From: an archaeon
GTDB lineage: Archaea > Nanobdellota > Nanobdellia > Pacearchaeales > GW2011-AR1
Reading direction: 5' to 3'
Assembly: GCA_030679115.1 (NCBI GenBank)
Contig: JAUXTS010000047.1
Span: 1-48,674, forward strand
DNA: 48,674 nucleotides
Position 1 is the stretch's first letter. Each line of letters opens with the position of its first letter. Both the position numbers and the translations under genes were made by a program. Of this stretch, positions 1 through 6,864 are shown piece by piece. The notes beneath the pieces were generated by a model. That model was not told the origin of the DNA. It searched no databases and saw only the letters and a list, made by a program, of their open reading frames with translations.

Positions 1-404
1 ATTATTATATCTAATAAATTTTCTTTAAGCAATCCATGACATACTTTCAAGTCTTTTTCTGGATAGCTTACGCTTCCCTGAACATAACAAACCATGCTTT
101 CTCCCTCAAGTCTGCTTATTCCAAGCTCTCCTTGTGTTGCCGAAACCAGAGTTACTTGTATTCTGCAGTCATCTCCTTCCATTCCAAGAATCTTATATTT
201 CCATGTAGCAGTCGGATCTTCATTTACATATGATGCATGAAGGCAGTTCAAACTTGCATCCTGAAAGCATTCTAAATCCGCGCAAACTCTCTGTTTAAAG
301 AATATTATATAAGTTATAGTTCCAAGTAACAAAACACTAATAATAACGATTGAAACAATAAGGGCAGTTGTCCTCTTAAATTTCACCTCTTCTGGCTTCC
401 TCAT
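1..404 (-). CDS. N-terminal part of an exported or membrane-anchored protein, cut by the window edge
   Basis: This gene is absent from the ORF track because its stop lies outside the window. On the minus strand an ATG at 404 opens a frame that stays open to base 1, about 134 codons. Residues 1-12 are charged (MRKPEEVKFKR), then comes one hydrophobic segment at about 13-35 (TTALIVSIVIISVLLLGTIT) followed by a polar domain with several cysteines (CADLECF, NCLH, DDCRI, MVCY). This is a type II signal-anchor layout with a probably extracytoplasmic, possibly disulfide-bonded domain. The family is not recognised. The 65-aa plus-strand ORF at 36-233 is its antisense shadow. Confidence 0.75.
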   Translation of the reverse strand, partial: MRKPEEVKFKRTTALIVSIVIISVLLLGTITYIIFFKQRVCADLECFQDASLNCLHASYVNEDPTATWKYKILGMEGDDCRIQVTLVSATQGELGISRLEGESMVCYVQGSVSYPEKDLKVCHGLLKENLLDII

Positions 405-440
405 TTTCTAATAAGATATTTATTATATTTAAACTTACCT

Positions 441-626
441 TTAGTTCTTCTCTTCTCTGCCTTCACCAAGATAGTTAATCATTCTTGGAGACAATCTTCT
501 CCAATCTTCTTCAACTTCTTCTCCAGTTATAAAATTCCTTTTAACATATTCTTTATCGCCTCGTATGTCTCTCAAGCCAATAAGTTCATCATAATCAATA
601 TCCCAAAAATCGTCAATTTCTACCAT
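441..626 (-). CDS. Small acidic hypothetical protein (61 aa)
   Basis: A short soluble acidic protein starting MVEIDDFWDIDYDEL, with no membrane segment, cysteine or recognisable domain. The minus strand carries a TATA-like run (GATTTAATAA) roughly 25 nt before the ATG, fitting the leaderless pattern of this genome. It lies between the truncated membrane protein and the 108-aa membrane protein, all on the same strand. Function unknown. The upstream promoter and the clean gap on both sides are the main reasons to accept it. Confidence 0.55.
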   Translation of the reverse strand: MVEIDDFWDIDYDELIGLRDIRGDKEYVKRNFITGEEVEEDWRRLSPRMINYLGEGREEKN

Positions 627-670
627 AAAATTAATTTGAAATTTGAGTTATTAAATCTTATTGTGAGAAA

Positions 671-997
671 TTATTTCTTAAGCATGGGCTCTTCAAGCAG
701 TTTTTTCTGCAGTTCACTTCTCTTGGTTCTTTCAGCTTCTTCATCTGCCTTTTCATTTTCTTCCAAAGGAACGTAGGAGCCATCTGCTTGTTTTATAAAA
801 AAAGATTTAACCCTATCTTTTGATTCTATAATTAAATAATCTTGTCCATCAATTTTTCTTTCTTGAGCCTTGACAGGTTTTCGATAATCTATATACATAT
901 AAGCGCCCAGAGTTATTCCAAAACCTATTCCTGCTATGAGAGTCATTAAAGGAGAAAATATTGAGACACGATTATTATAAGGTTTATCATCAGGCAT
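671..997 (-). CDS. Small single-pass membrane protein (108 aa)
   Basis: The track starts at a GTG (1009). The ATG at 997 (MPDDKPYNNR) is preferred because GAGGA stands a few bases before it. One transmembrane helix (about residues 15-36, SIFSPLMTLIAGIGFGITLG) is followed by a charged outer domain with a short beta-like stretch (KIDGQDYLIIESKDR, ADGSYVPL) and a Lys/Glu-rich tail. The layout of an N-terminal helix, a short 'DG..YL' module and a charged tail resembles the proteins at 32352-32726 and 48239-48571. It sits 34-47 nt after dnaG on the same strand and may be co-transcribed. Function unknown. Confidence 0.65.
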   Translation of the reverse strand: MPDDKPYNNRVSIFSPLMTLIAGIGFGITLGAYMYIDYRKPVKAQERKIDGQDYLIIESKDRVKSFFIKQADGSYVPLEENEKADEEAERTKRSELQKKLLEEPMLKK

Positions 998-1043
998 ACT
1001 TTTCCTCACAATGTTGCCCTTTTTAAGAATTTGTATTCTAAAA

Positions 1044-2195
1044 TTACAAGCTAATCAAATTAACCTTGCTTTCTTTTATATTTGAAAAATGAGTTGCAGC
1101 CAAATGTTTAACTCCACACTCCTCGCATGCTTCAACTATCGCTCCCAATGCCGAGCCGTCAATCACAACCGCAAAAACTTCTTTTCTTGAATTTCTTATT
1201 GCTCTTGAAACTTCTCTTGAACTTACGCTTCTTATAACATCAAGATTGCTGTCCAAAATCAATGCCTGCTTTGTTCCTTTGATTTTGCTGTAGGATTTGT
1301 TAAGCCCTTCTTTTATGTCTCCAGAATAAACTATTTTCTCTTCAAGTTTTTCAGGCATATCTTCTTTTATGTCCCGTGTTTTGCCCAAAAATTCTCTTAC
1401 AGGAATTCTTCTTCTCAATGCAATGATTATTTCCTTACCCATCAATTCTTCAACTTCTTTTCCATCAGGAGCAACCGCAATATAAGCTATTTTTGCATTG
1501 CTTATAACATTCTTTGCAATCAGCTTTCCGCCTCTGTCTCCATCAACAAAAAGTGTAAGTTCTTTGCCCTGTTCTCCGAGTCTGGCAATTTCAGCAGGCA
1601 GTTTAGTTCCATTCATTCCAATAACATTATTTATTCTATTTTTCAAAAGATTAACAACATCTGCTCTTCCTTCAACAACAATTATTTCATTTCCTGTTAA
1701 GTCTCCGGCAGGCAGTTTCTCTGCTCCGTATTCCTGTATTCTTGCAGCCCTCATTTCTTCTTTGACTGTCTTGCTCATTTCATCAACATTATTTCCAGAT
1801 TCTAAACTCTCAAGCAATTGTTTTGCTCTGTCAATTATGAAATTTCTTTTTGTTCCTCTTACATCTTCAATTTTAAGAATTTTTATTTTTGCTTCTGTCG
1901 GCCCTATTCTGTCAATTGTTTCCAAAGCAGCCGCAACAATAGTAGTTTCAGATTTATCCAATGCACTTGGAATTTGTATTTCCCCGATAGACTTGCCGTC
2001 AACTATTTCAAGATTAACTTCTATTCTGCCTATCTTTCCCTCTTTCTGTAATTCTCTCATTTCTAATTCGCTTCCCAATAATCCTTCTGTCTGCCCGAAT
2101 ATAGCTCCGATTACATCTGGTTTTTCTAATGGTCCTTCTGCCTTAAATGAGGCATAAACCATATACTTTATTGATACTGGACTTACTTTTGCCAT
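1044..2195 (-). CDS. dnaG: Archaeal DnaG-like primase / exosome-associated protein
   Basis: A 383-aa archaeal DnaG. The N-terminal region (MAKVSPVSIKYMVYASF, GAIFGQTEGLLG) is characteristic of the family. A TOPRIM domain spans about residues 166-250, with the catalytic Glu in VVEGRADV (about 175) and the metal-binding DGD of LFVDGDRGG (218-220). In archaea the protein has been linked both to RNA primer synthesis and to the RNA exosome, where it serves as a poly(A)-binding subunit; the sequence cannot say which role dominates. Length is near the usual 400 aa. The minus-strand promoter CTTTAAAAAAGG lies about 20 nt before the start, so the message should be leaderless or nearly so. The antisense ORFs at 1498-2157 and 1818-2051 are shadows. 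Confidence 0.95.
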   Translation of the reverse strand: MAKVSPVSIKYMVYASFKAEGPLEKPDVIGAIFGQTEGLLGSELEMRELQKEGKIGRIEVNLEIVDGKSIGEIQIPSALDKSETTIVAAALETIDRIGPTEAKIKILKIEDVRGTKRNFIIDRAKQLLESLESGNNVDEMSKTVKEEMRAARIQEYGAEKLPAGDLTGNEIIVVEGRADVVNLLKNRINNVIGMNGTKLPAEIARLGEQGKELTLFVDGDRGGKLIAKNVISNAKIAYIAVAPDGKEVEELMGKEIIIALRRRIPVREFLGKTRDIKEDMPEKLEEKIVYSGDIKEGLNKSYSKIKGTKQALILDSNLDVIRSVSSREVSRAIRNSRKEVFAVVIDGSALGAIVEACEECGVKHLAATHFSNIKESKVNLISL

Positions 2196-2340
2196 TTTTG
2201 TTTTCTCTGCCTTTTTTAAAGGCTATTATTTTTCAGTCAGAAAGAAGTTATAATACCAACGCAAATGCCCAACATGGGCGTGAATATGATGTAATTAATA
2301 CTAATTACTTCCTTCTTATAATATCCCTTGCAAAAGATGT

Positions 2341-2394
2341 TATTTAAAGGTTTCTAATTTTGATTTTTTAAGCAGATTTCGAAACCTTTATAAT
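2341..2394. promoter_or_regulatory. Back-to-back divergent archaeal promoters forming an inverted repeat
   Basis: On the plus strand GAAACCTTTATAAT (2381-2394) and on the minus strand GAAACCTTTAAATA (2341-2354 read backwards) both look like a purine-rich BRE followed by a TATA box. They point outward from a 26-nt centre and share a 9-bp inverted arm (AAAGGTTTC/GAAACCTTT). The minus copy would start a transcript about 120 nt upstream of dnaG. The plus copy would start before the 32-codon ORF. The rest of the 300-nt gap holds a GCCCAACATGGGC hairpin (about 2267-2279) and AT-rich DNA; no further gene is seen. Confidence 0.45.
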
Positions 2395-2462
2395 GAACAG
2401 AGTATATCGAAATTTTATTTTAATATCATTATTTTTATTTTATCTAAATATCAAATAATAAG

Positions 2463-2473
2463 CTTTATATACC
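2463..2473 (+). promoter_or_regulatory. TATA box for the 32-codon ORF
   Basis: CTTTATATACC ends 27 nt before the ATG at 2501. This is the spacing seen before most genes of the window and predicts a leaderless transcript. Confidence 0.5.
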
Positions 2474-2500
2474 TAAAGAATTAGACAGAATTAATTTACT

Positions 2501-2599
2501 ATGAAGAGAAAAGAGGTTGAAAAAGACGCTGAGATAGCCGACGAACACGAGGACGACTTTGAAAACGTTTTCGACGGACTGGAATCTGCAAAAGATTAA
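2501..2599 (+). CDS. Very small acidic protein (32 aa), below the ORF-track cutoff
   Basis: An ATG at 2501 opens 32 codons ending in TAA at 2597-2599. The product starts MKRKEVEKDAEIADEHEDDF and is strongly acidic. Support comes from a TATA box at the right distance, a codon pattern richer in GAC/GAG/AAC than the surrounding AT-rich DNA, and a T-rich run after the stop that could end transcription. It is not a recognised family. It could be a small regulatory or binding peptide, but nothing beyond acidity points to a role. Confidence 0.5.
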   Translation: MKRKEVEKDAEIADEHEDDFENVFDGLESAKD

Positions 2600-2667
2600 G
2601 TATTTATTTTTTTCTTTTATTTTTTTACCACAATAATACTTATATACTTCCTATTCTGGTTTAACTT

Positions 2668-3237
2668 ATGAATATAAAAGAGTCTGTTACAAGAAGAGAC
2701 ATAGATGCTAAACTTCAAGGCATGGGAGATTATGTTAAAATAGATTATCTTGTCCGCTGTTTAAAACAAGCTATGGATTTTGATACAAGAAAATTTGTTC
2801 TTATTAAACTTAGTGAAATTTATGGGCAAAAAGGAATGTATCTTGAAGCCGCGAGAATGCTTGCAGGCAGTGCGGAAATAAATTCAACATTTCAGGCAAA
2901 AATAAATGATTATGTAAAAGCCGCAGAATATTTCATGAGGGGAGGCGATTTTGATAACGCAGATTCAACTTTCAATAAAGCAGTTGTCTGTTGCAATGGA
3001 ATTCAGAAAGAAGCCATAAAAACAAAGAGAAAAGAGCTTTACAAAGCACAGGCAAAAATATACATGCAAAAAGATAAAAGAAATCAGGCTCTTCTAACTT
3101 ATGAAAAGCTTCTTTCAATAGAACAGCTCAATCCAGAAGAAAAACGAGAAGTTCAGTCAACTCTTCTTACATTATATGAAAAACTCGGAAAAATCAAGGA
3201 TTATTATAGCTTAAAGAGAAATATGAACTTGAGCTAG
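2668..3237 (+). CDS. TPR-like helical repeat protein (189 aa)
   Basis: Consecutive amphipathic helix pairs with TPR-like spacing are seen throughout: IYGQKGMYLEAARMLAG (about 50-66), YVKAAEYFMRGGDFDNADSTF (about 82-102), AKIYMQKDKRNQALLTYEKL (about 130-149) and LLTLYEKLGKIKDYYSL near the end. There is no signal peptide or membrane segment, so it is probably cytoplasmic and a protein-protein scaffold. A TATA box (ACTTATATACTT) precedes the ATG by about 25 nt. It is followed 34 nt later by another helical protein with its own promoter. The partner is unknown. Confidence 0.75.
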   Translation: MNIKESVTRRDIDAKLQGMGDYVKIDYLVRCLKQAMDFDTRKFVLIKLSEIYGQKGMYLEAARMLAGSAEINSTFQAKINDYVKAAEYFMRGGDFDNADSTFNKAVVCCNGIQKEAIKTKRKELYKAQAKIYMQKDKRNQALLTYEKLLSIEQLNPEEKREVQSTLLTLYEKLGKIKDYYSLKRNMNLS

Positions 3238-3271
3238 TAAAATATATAAAGAGATTTCTTCTATAATTATT

Positions 3272-3805
3272 ATGGTAAAAAAGAAACCCTATACAACTAG
3301 GGAACTTGCACGTTATGCATCAAGGCACTTTGTTCCTGGAGACACCACCCATATAGAAGATTGTACTTATGACATTGCTTTTGCAGACACTCTTATGAAA
3401 AAAGGAGAATATAATGAAGCAATGAAAGCATTAGAATATGCCGGTTCATTTGAATTGCCTTATCTTCCTGAAGAAAATAAATCTAAAGTTGCTCAAGCAA
3501 TTGTTAATCGTGCATATAGGATAGCTAAAAAAGGCAAAAGTTCTCAGTCAGGTATTCATCTTGAGGATAGAGCAAGTAAATTAGAGAAAACTTTACATAA
3601 TCGCTATCTTGATAAAGAAAGGCGTCATTTGAAGTCAACTCTTGCAGCAGCAATAATAAGCATATCTGCAGGTTTATTATTAATCTCTTCAACAATAACT
3701 GGAAGCACTATAACTAATTTGGATTCTACATCTTCAAGTATAATAGGAACAATTTTGGTAGCTGTTGGACTTATCGGCGGATTTTACTGGTTAAAAAAGA
3801 ATTAA
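3272..3805 (+). CDS. Helical protein with two C-terminal membrane segments (177 aa)
   Basis: The N-terminal half is a helical domain (YTTRELARYASRHFVPG; DTLMKKGEYNEAMKALEYAG resembles one TPR). It is followed by a basic helix and two hydrophobic segments near residues 124-142 and 155-173, separated by a Ser/Thr-rich loop containing the motif ITGSTI. A related (I/L)TG-x-x-I motif appears in two other exported proteins of the window. A TATA-like AATATATAAAG lies about 25 nt before the ATG. The gene converges with hepT, overlapping it by 4 nt. Likely a membrane-anchored scaffold; function unknown. Confidence 0.7.
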   Translation: MVKKKPYTTRELARYASRHFVPGDTTHIEDCTYDIAFADTLMKKGEYNEAMKALEYAGSFELPYLPEENKSKVAQAIVNRAYRIAKKGKSSQSGIHLEDRASKLEKTLHNRYLDKERRHLKSTLAAAIISISAGLLLISSTITGSTITNLDSTSSSIIGTILVAVGLIGGFYWLKKN

Positions 3806-4137
3806 ACCAACTTTATATTTTTAAGGGCTTCTTTAATTTTAGGAATATCTTCCTTATATGCACCCCATATTCTATCCAAACTAACTTCAAAATAACCATG
3901 AACCATTAAGTCTCTGAACTGAGACATACTGAACCATGGAACCTGCTTGTTCTTTTCCTTAAGCGCTCTTGGAATATTTCTGCTTGCTTCACCTATTATT
4001 TCAAACCTTCTTACTACTCCATCTTGAAGCAGTTTATTTTTATTAAATTCTTCATGAGAAACGCCCTTCATATATTCTTCTATCTGTTTAATGCAGTCAG
4101 ATATATCGCTGAGATATAATTTGTAATCTCTTTTCAT
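3802..4137 (-). CDS. hepT: HepT-like HEPN-domain RNase toxin (DUF86)
   Basis: A 111-aa all-helical HEPN protein with the RX4HXY motif (RDLMVHGY, about residues 76-83), which is the ribonuclease active site and the site modified by the antitoxin in HepT/MntA systems. It also has the family-typical GVVRRFEIIGEASRNIP segment. It overlaps the nucleotidyltransferase gene by an ATGA, the usual organisation. By family knowledge HepT cleaves RNA and MntA neutralises it by adding AMP to the motif tyrosine. The length is normal and the catalytic residues are intact, so it is probably active. Confidence 0.9.
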   Translation of the reverse strand: MKRDYKLYLSDISDCIKQIEEYMKGVSHEEFNKNKLLQDGVVRRFEIIGEASRNIPRALKEKNKQVPWFSMSQFRDLMVHGYFEVSLDRIWGAYKEDIPKIKEALKNIKLV

Positions 4138-4421
4138 AAAATAGGTATTTCCTCTCCAAGTATTCGAACTTTTAGTTCTTTTCTTATAGCCCCATATTCT
4201 ACCAAGTCAATCTTCTTTTTAATGGCATTTTCCAGCATATTTTTAATTTCTATAAATCCAAGAAGAGACACATTTTTATTTATTTCTACTAATATATCTA
4301 CATCGCTTTTCTTTTTCTGTTCTCCTCTTGCATAACTGCCGAATATTCCAGCTCTTGTTACCTTATATTTTTTCAAAATAGGAATAATCTTTTGTCTTAT
4401 TAACACTATATCTCTATTCAT
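4134..4421 (-). CDS. mntA: MntA-like minimal nucleotidyltransferase antitoxin
   Basis: A 95-aa minimal nucleotidyltransferase with the GSX10DXD motif (GSYARGEQKKKSDVDI, about residues 28-43) that binds Mg-ATP. Its stop overlaps the hepT start (ATGA), so it is translated first, as expected for an antitoxin. The track starts at an ATG at 4433, but the TATA-like CTTAAAAAGT at 4441-4450 is the normal distance (about 25 nt) from the second ATG at 4421 (MNRDIVLI), so that start is preferred. Expected role: AMPylation and neutralisation of HepT. The pair may stabilise the neighbouring DNA, which carries mobile-element-like palindromes. Confidence 0.88.
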   Translation of the reverse strand: MNRDIVLIRQKIIPILKKYKVTRAGIFGSYARGEQKKKSDVDILVEINKNVSLLGFIEIKNMLENAIKKKIDLVEYGAIRKELKVRILGEEIPIL

Positions 4422-4459
4422 ATCTATAACCATCTTTTCAACTTTTTAAGTCTTATGAA

Positions 4460-4867
4460 TTAACCAAGAATTTTCTTGAAGAATTTGAAAACATCTCTTT
4501 CTAAATCTATAAGTGCAAGTTTTGAACTTCCAAGTATCAATTTTGGCAGGTTAATATGTGAAGTTTTATGAACATGTTCAGTAGTCGGGTCAATAAAGAC
4601 TATTCCTTTCAACCTGTTTGTTTTTTCAAAATTAATATTATCTAATATTGTAGCATCTTTCGTATCAACAAAAAGAAAATCTGCTTCTTCAACAGCTTCA
4701 AATCTTCCATTTTTTTCAGATTCAAGCATAGTCAATTCAATTTCAAGTTTTTTTAATATTTTCTTCAATCTAAGATATAATTCATGCGCTCTAAGCTGAA
4801 CTTCTTCTCCAATCCCTTCTTCATTATTAATTTTCAAAGAAGGACGAACTAACACCGCTTTTGTCAT
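4460..4867 (-). CDS. Hypothetical protein (135 aa), faintly amidinotransferase-like at its N-terminus
   Basis: The track ORF (to 5008) runs into a palindromic region. The credible start is the ATG at 4867, giving MTKAVLVRPSLKINNEEG. The strand/helix pattern of the opening (AVLVRPS, then a helix HELYLRLKKILKKLEIELTML, then DFLFVDTKDATILD) recalls the first repeat of the dimethylargininase/arginine deiminase fold. The catalytic His and Cys regions of those enzymes are not present, so an enzyme of that family is unlikely or the protein is a remnant. It is followed by MntA/HepT on the same strand. Function unknown. Confidence 0.6.
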   Translation of the reverse strand: MTKAVLVRPSLKINNEEGIGEEVQLRAHELYLRLKKILKKLEIELTMLESEKNGRFEAVEEADFLFVDTKDATILDNINFEKTNRLKGIVFIDPTTEHVHKTSHINLPKLILGSSKLALIDLERDVFKFFKKILG

Positions 4868-4967
4868 ATTTATATCTGGAAAAGGCAGTATAAAAAATTG
4901 TCTATATGAATATAAATTAAGAGAAGAGTGTGTTTCAAAAATATTTATGTCAAGAAGCTTGACAGAA

Positions 4968-5065
4968 AACCACACACTAAAGTGTGTGGTTGTTTCTTGA
5001 GCATCCAAAAGACGAGCACTTTTTCAAACCTCGCCTTTTAAGGCGAGGTGTGCATCGTCTTTTTG
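4968..5065. repeat. Nested palindromes, possible IS200/IS605-type end or miniature element relic
   Basis: Two strong palindromes lie 36 nt apart. The first is AACCACACACT-aa-AGTGTGTGGTT (4968-4991, 11-bp arms). The second is ACCTCGCCTT-tt-AAGGCGAGGT (5028-5049, 10-bp arms), itself nested inside a 13-bp outer stem with one bulge (AAAAGACGAGCAC at 5007-5019 with GTGCATCGTCTTTT at 5050-5063). Read on the minus strand the first is CCACACACTTTAGTGTGTGG. A GC stem around a central CTTTAG is common at the ends of IS200/IS605 elements. No transposase is present. It could alternatively be a terminator or small RNA after EF-1A. Confidence 0.55.
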
Positions 5066-5122
5066 ATACTAGATGTATTTTTTAATTAATCACTAAACAA
5101 CTCTCTCTTTTAAAAAATGAAT

Positions 5123-6406
5123 TTAAATTAATTTCTTTGCCTTTATTTCAATGCAGACACCAGCTCCAACTGTTGCTCCAGCGTCTCTTATAGCGAATCT
5201 TGCCATGTGAGGGTTAGTTGCGTTTGTTTCAATAACTAAGTTTCCGATTGGCTTCAATCTAACTTTAGCAACATCTCCGTTCTTCAAAAAGTCAGGATTC
5301 TTTGCATTTACTCCATCAGGGCTTGTCTTTTCAATAAGCTCAATGAACTGGCATGGAACCTGTGCTGTATGAATGTGGAATACTGGTGTATAACCCTTTG
5401 CAATAACTGTTGGGTGTGCAATAACTGCAATTTGAGCAACGAATTCTTCAGCAATTGTGGCTGGGCTTGAAGCATCACAGACTACATCTCCTCTTGCTAC
5501 ATCTTTCTTTCCTACTCCTCTTATGTTGATTCCAACATTGTCTCCAGCTTCAGCTTCAGACATTTGTTCATGGTGCATTTCAATAGTCTTGACTTCTCCA
5601 GGAACTCCCTTTCCGCTTCTTCCAGGCAAAATTATAACTTTCTGTCCAATCTTCATTATTCCTGTTTCAATCTTTCCAACTGGAACAGTTCCAATTCCTG
5701 TAATTTCATAAACATCCTGTAATGGCATTCTAAGTGGAAGTCCTGTTGGCTTGTTAGGCATTGTAAACAAATCAAACTGTTCCAATATTGTTGGTCCCTT
5801 GTACCATGGCATATTAGTTGATTTCTTAGCAACGTTATCTCCTTTGAATCCAGATATAGCTAAGAATGTTATTGTGTCTGGTTTGTAACCTGCCATCTTC
5901 AAAACAGCAGAAACATCAGCTTTTACTTTATTGAAAACATCTTCTTTGTAATCTACAGCGTCCATCTTGTTTATTGAAACTGCAATCTGTGCAACTCCCA
6001 TAGTCTTCAAAAGCCATACGTGCTCTTTAGTCTGAGGCTGAACTCCATCTTTTGCAGATACTGTCAAGAAAGCGCAGTCTGCCTGTGAAGCTCCAGTAAT
6101 CATGTTCTTGATAAAGTCTTTGTGTCCAGGAGCGTCAATTATTGTAACTTCATACTTATTAGTTATTAATTTTTCATAAGATAAATCAATTGTAACTCCC
6201 CTTTCTCTTTCCTCTTTGAACTTATCCATAACGAATGCGAATTCAAATCCAACTTTTCCGTGCTTCTGTGCTTCAGCCTTAAGTTTTTCAAGCTGTTCAG
6301 GTGATAATTTTCCAGAATCAAACATAAGTCTTCCTATAGTTGTAGATTTTCCGTGGTCTACGTGTCCTACAAATGCAACGTTTATTGTTGGTTTTGTCTT
6401 TGCCAT
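5123..6406 (-). CDS. tuf: Translation elongation factor 1A (aEF-1A / EF-Tu)
   Basis: A 427-aa GTPase that delivers aminoacyl-tRNA to the ribosome. All G motifs are intact: GHVDHGKST (G1), the Thr of RGVTIDL (G2), DAPGHKDF (G3), NKMD (G4) and a SG-type G5 (AISGFKGD). Domains 2 and 3 follow ([27 protein letters not shown], ending [13 protein letters not shown]). The length is normal for archaea. It is transcribed alone, with a TATA box ATTTAAAT 27-34 nt before the ATG. It is separated from EF-2 and the rps12-rps7 cluster, whereas many archaea keep these genes together. The plus ORFs at 5457 and 6216 are shadows. Confidence 0.97.
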   Translation of the reverse strand: MAKTKPTINVAFVGHVDHGKSTTIGRLMFDSGKLSPEQLEKLKAEAQKHGKVGFEFAFVMDKFKEERERGVTIDLSYEKLITNKYEVTIIDAPGHKDFIKNMITGASQADCAFLTVSAKDGVQPQTKEHVWLLKTMGVAQIAVSINKMDAVDYKEDVFNKVKADVSAVLKMAGYKPDTITFLAISGFKGDNVAKKSTNMPWYKGPTILEQFDLFTMPNKPTGLPLRMPLQDVYEITGIGTVPVGKIETGIMKIGQKVIILPGRSGKGVPGEVKTIEMHHEQMSEAEAGDNVGINIRGVGKKDVARGDVVCDASSPATIAEEFVAQIAVIAHPTVIAKGYTPVFHIHTAQVPCQFIELIEKTSPDGVNAKNPDFLKNGDVAKVRLKPIGNLVIETNATNPHMARFAIRDAGATVGAGVCIEIKAKKLI

Positions 6407-6432
6407 CTTAAATTAGATTTAATTTTGAGGGT

Positions 6433-6440
6433 ATTTAAAT
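6433..6440 (-). promoter_or_regulatory. TATA box of the EF-1A gene
   Basis: On the minus strand the palindromic ATTTAAAT sits 27-34 nt upstream of the EF-1A ATG, with no Shine-Dalgarno sequence between them. This fits a leaderless mRNA. Confidence 0.55.
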
Positions 6441-6473
6441 ATTTGTTTTTTCTATAAGATATTTAAATTAACT

Positions 6474-6863
6474 CTATCTTGAAATTAGACTTCTCTTGCC
6501 GTTTTTTCTTTCAACCATATATGAGGTGTAATCTACTTCAATAGATTGAAAATTTGTCAGCCAGATTTTTAATCTCTGTGTCTGCCTCAAGCTTCCGTCT
6601 TTCTGTCTTTCAGCAGTCGTCTTCATCCACATTTCACTGCTTAATCCATTGTCAACATCAGTTCTATGTTTTGAATCAATATCTCCGTAAAATCTTGGGC
6701 TTCCCAATTCTTTCCCATTATAATCTATAAGTTTAAGTTCAACCCCTCTTAATCCCCCGCTCTCTTCAAAATTTATTACACTTGCCAATCTGCCTCGAGC
6801 AACTATTGCATCCTTTTTCAATTCATATATTCCAGGATTCATGCTTTCTATTTGTTCATCCAT
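6474..6863 (-). CDS. Hypothetical protein translationally coupled to the kinase gene (129 aa)
   Basis: The track begins at 6890, but the ATG at 6863 (MDEQIESMNPGIYEL) stands one base after the kinase stop and has a GGAGG site about 10 nt upstream inside the kinase's last codons, so this start is chosen. The protein looks all-beta (DAIVARGRLASVINFEES, LRGVELKLIDYNGK, RLKIWLTNFQSIEVDYTSYMV), with no membrane segment or known motif. Tight coupling suggests it is a substrate, regulator or partner of the kinase. That is an inference from position only. Confidence 0.65.
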   Translation of the reverse strand: MDEQIESMNPGIYELKKDAIVARGRLASVINFEESGGLRGVELKLIDYNGKELGSPRFYGDIDSKHRTDVDNGLSSEMWMKTTAERQKDGSLRQTQRLKIWLTNFQSIEVDYTSYMVERKNGKRSLISR

Positions 6864-6864
6864 A

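Noticed and set aside
1498-2157. 219-aa plus-strand ORF opposite dnaG
   Set aside because: Antisense shadow of a confidently identified gene; Ser/Phe/Leu-rich composition typical of reverse-strand artefacts.
2196-2340. C/D-box guide RNA upstream of dnaG
   Set aside because: An ATGATGT and a CTGA are present, but not on the same strand in the right order and spacing.
4460-4867. Functional dimethylargininase
   Set aside because: Only the opening pattern is similar; the catalytic His and Cys regions of the family are absent in 135 aa.
4868-5008. N-terminal extension (47 aa) of the 135-aa gene
   Set aside because: It translates the palindromic repeat region and looks unlike protein; the internal ATG at 4867 begins a regular strand-helix pattern.
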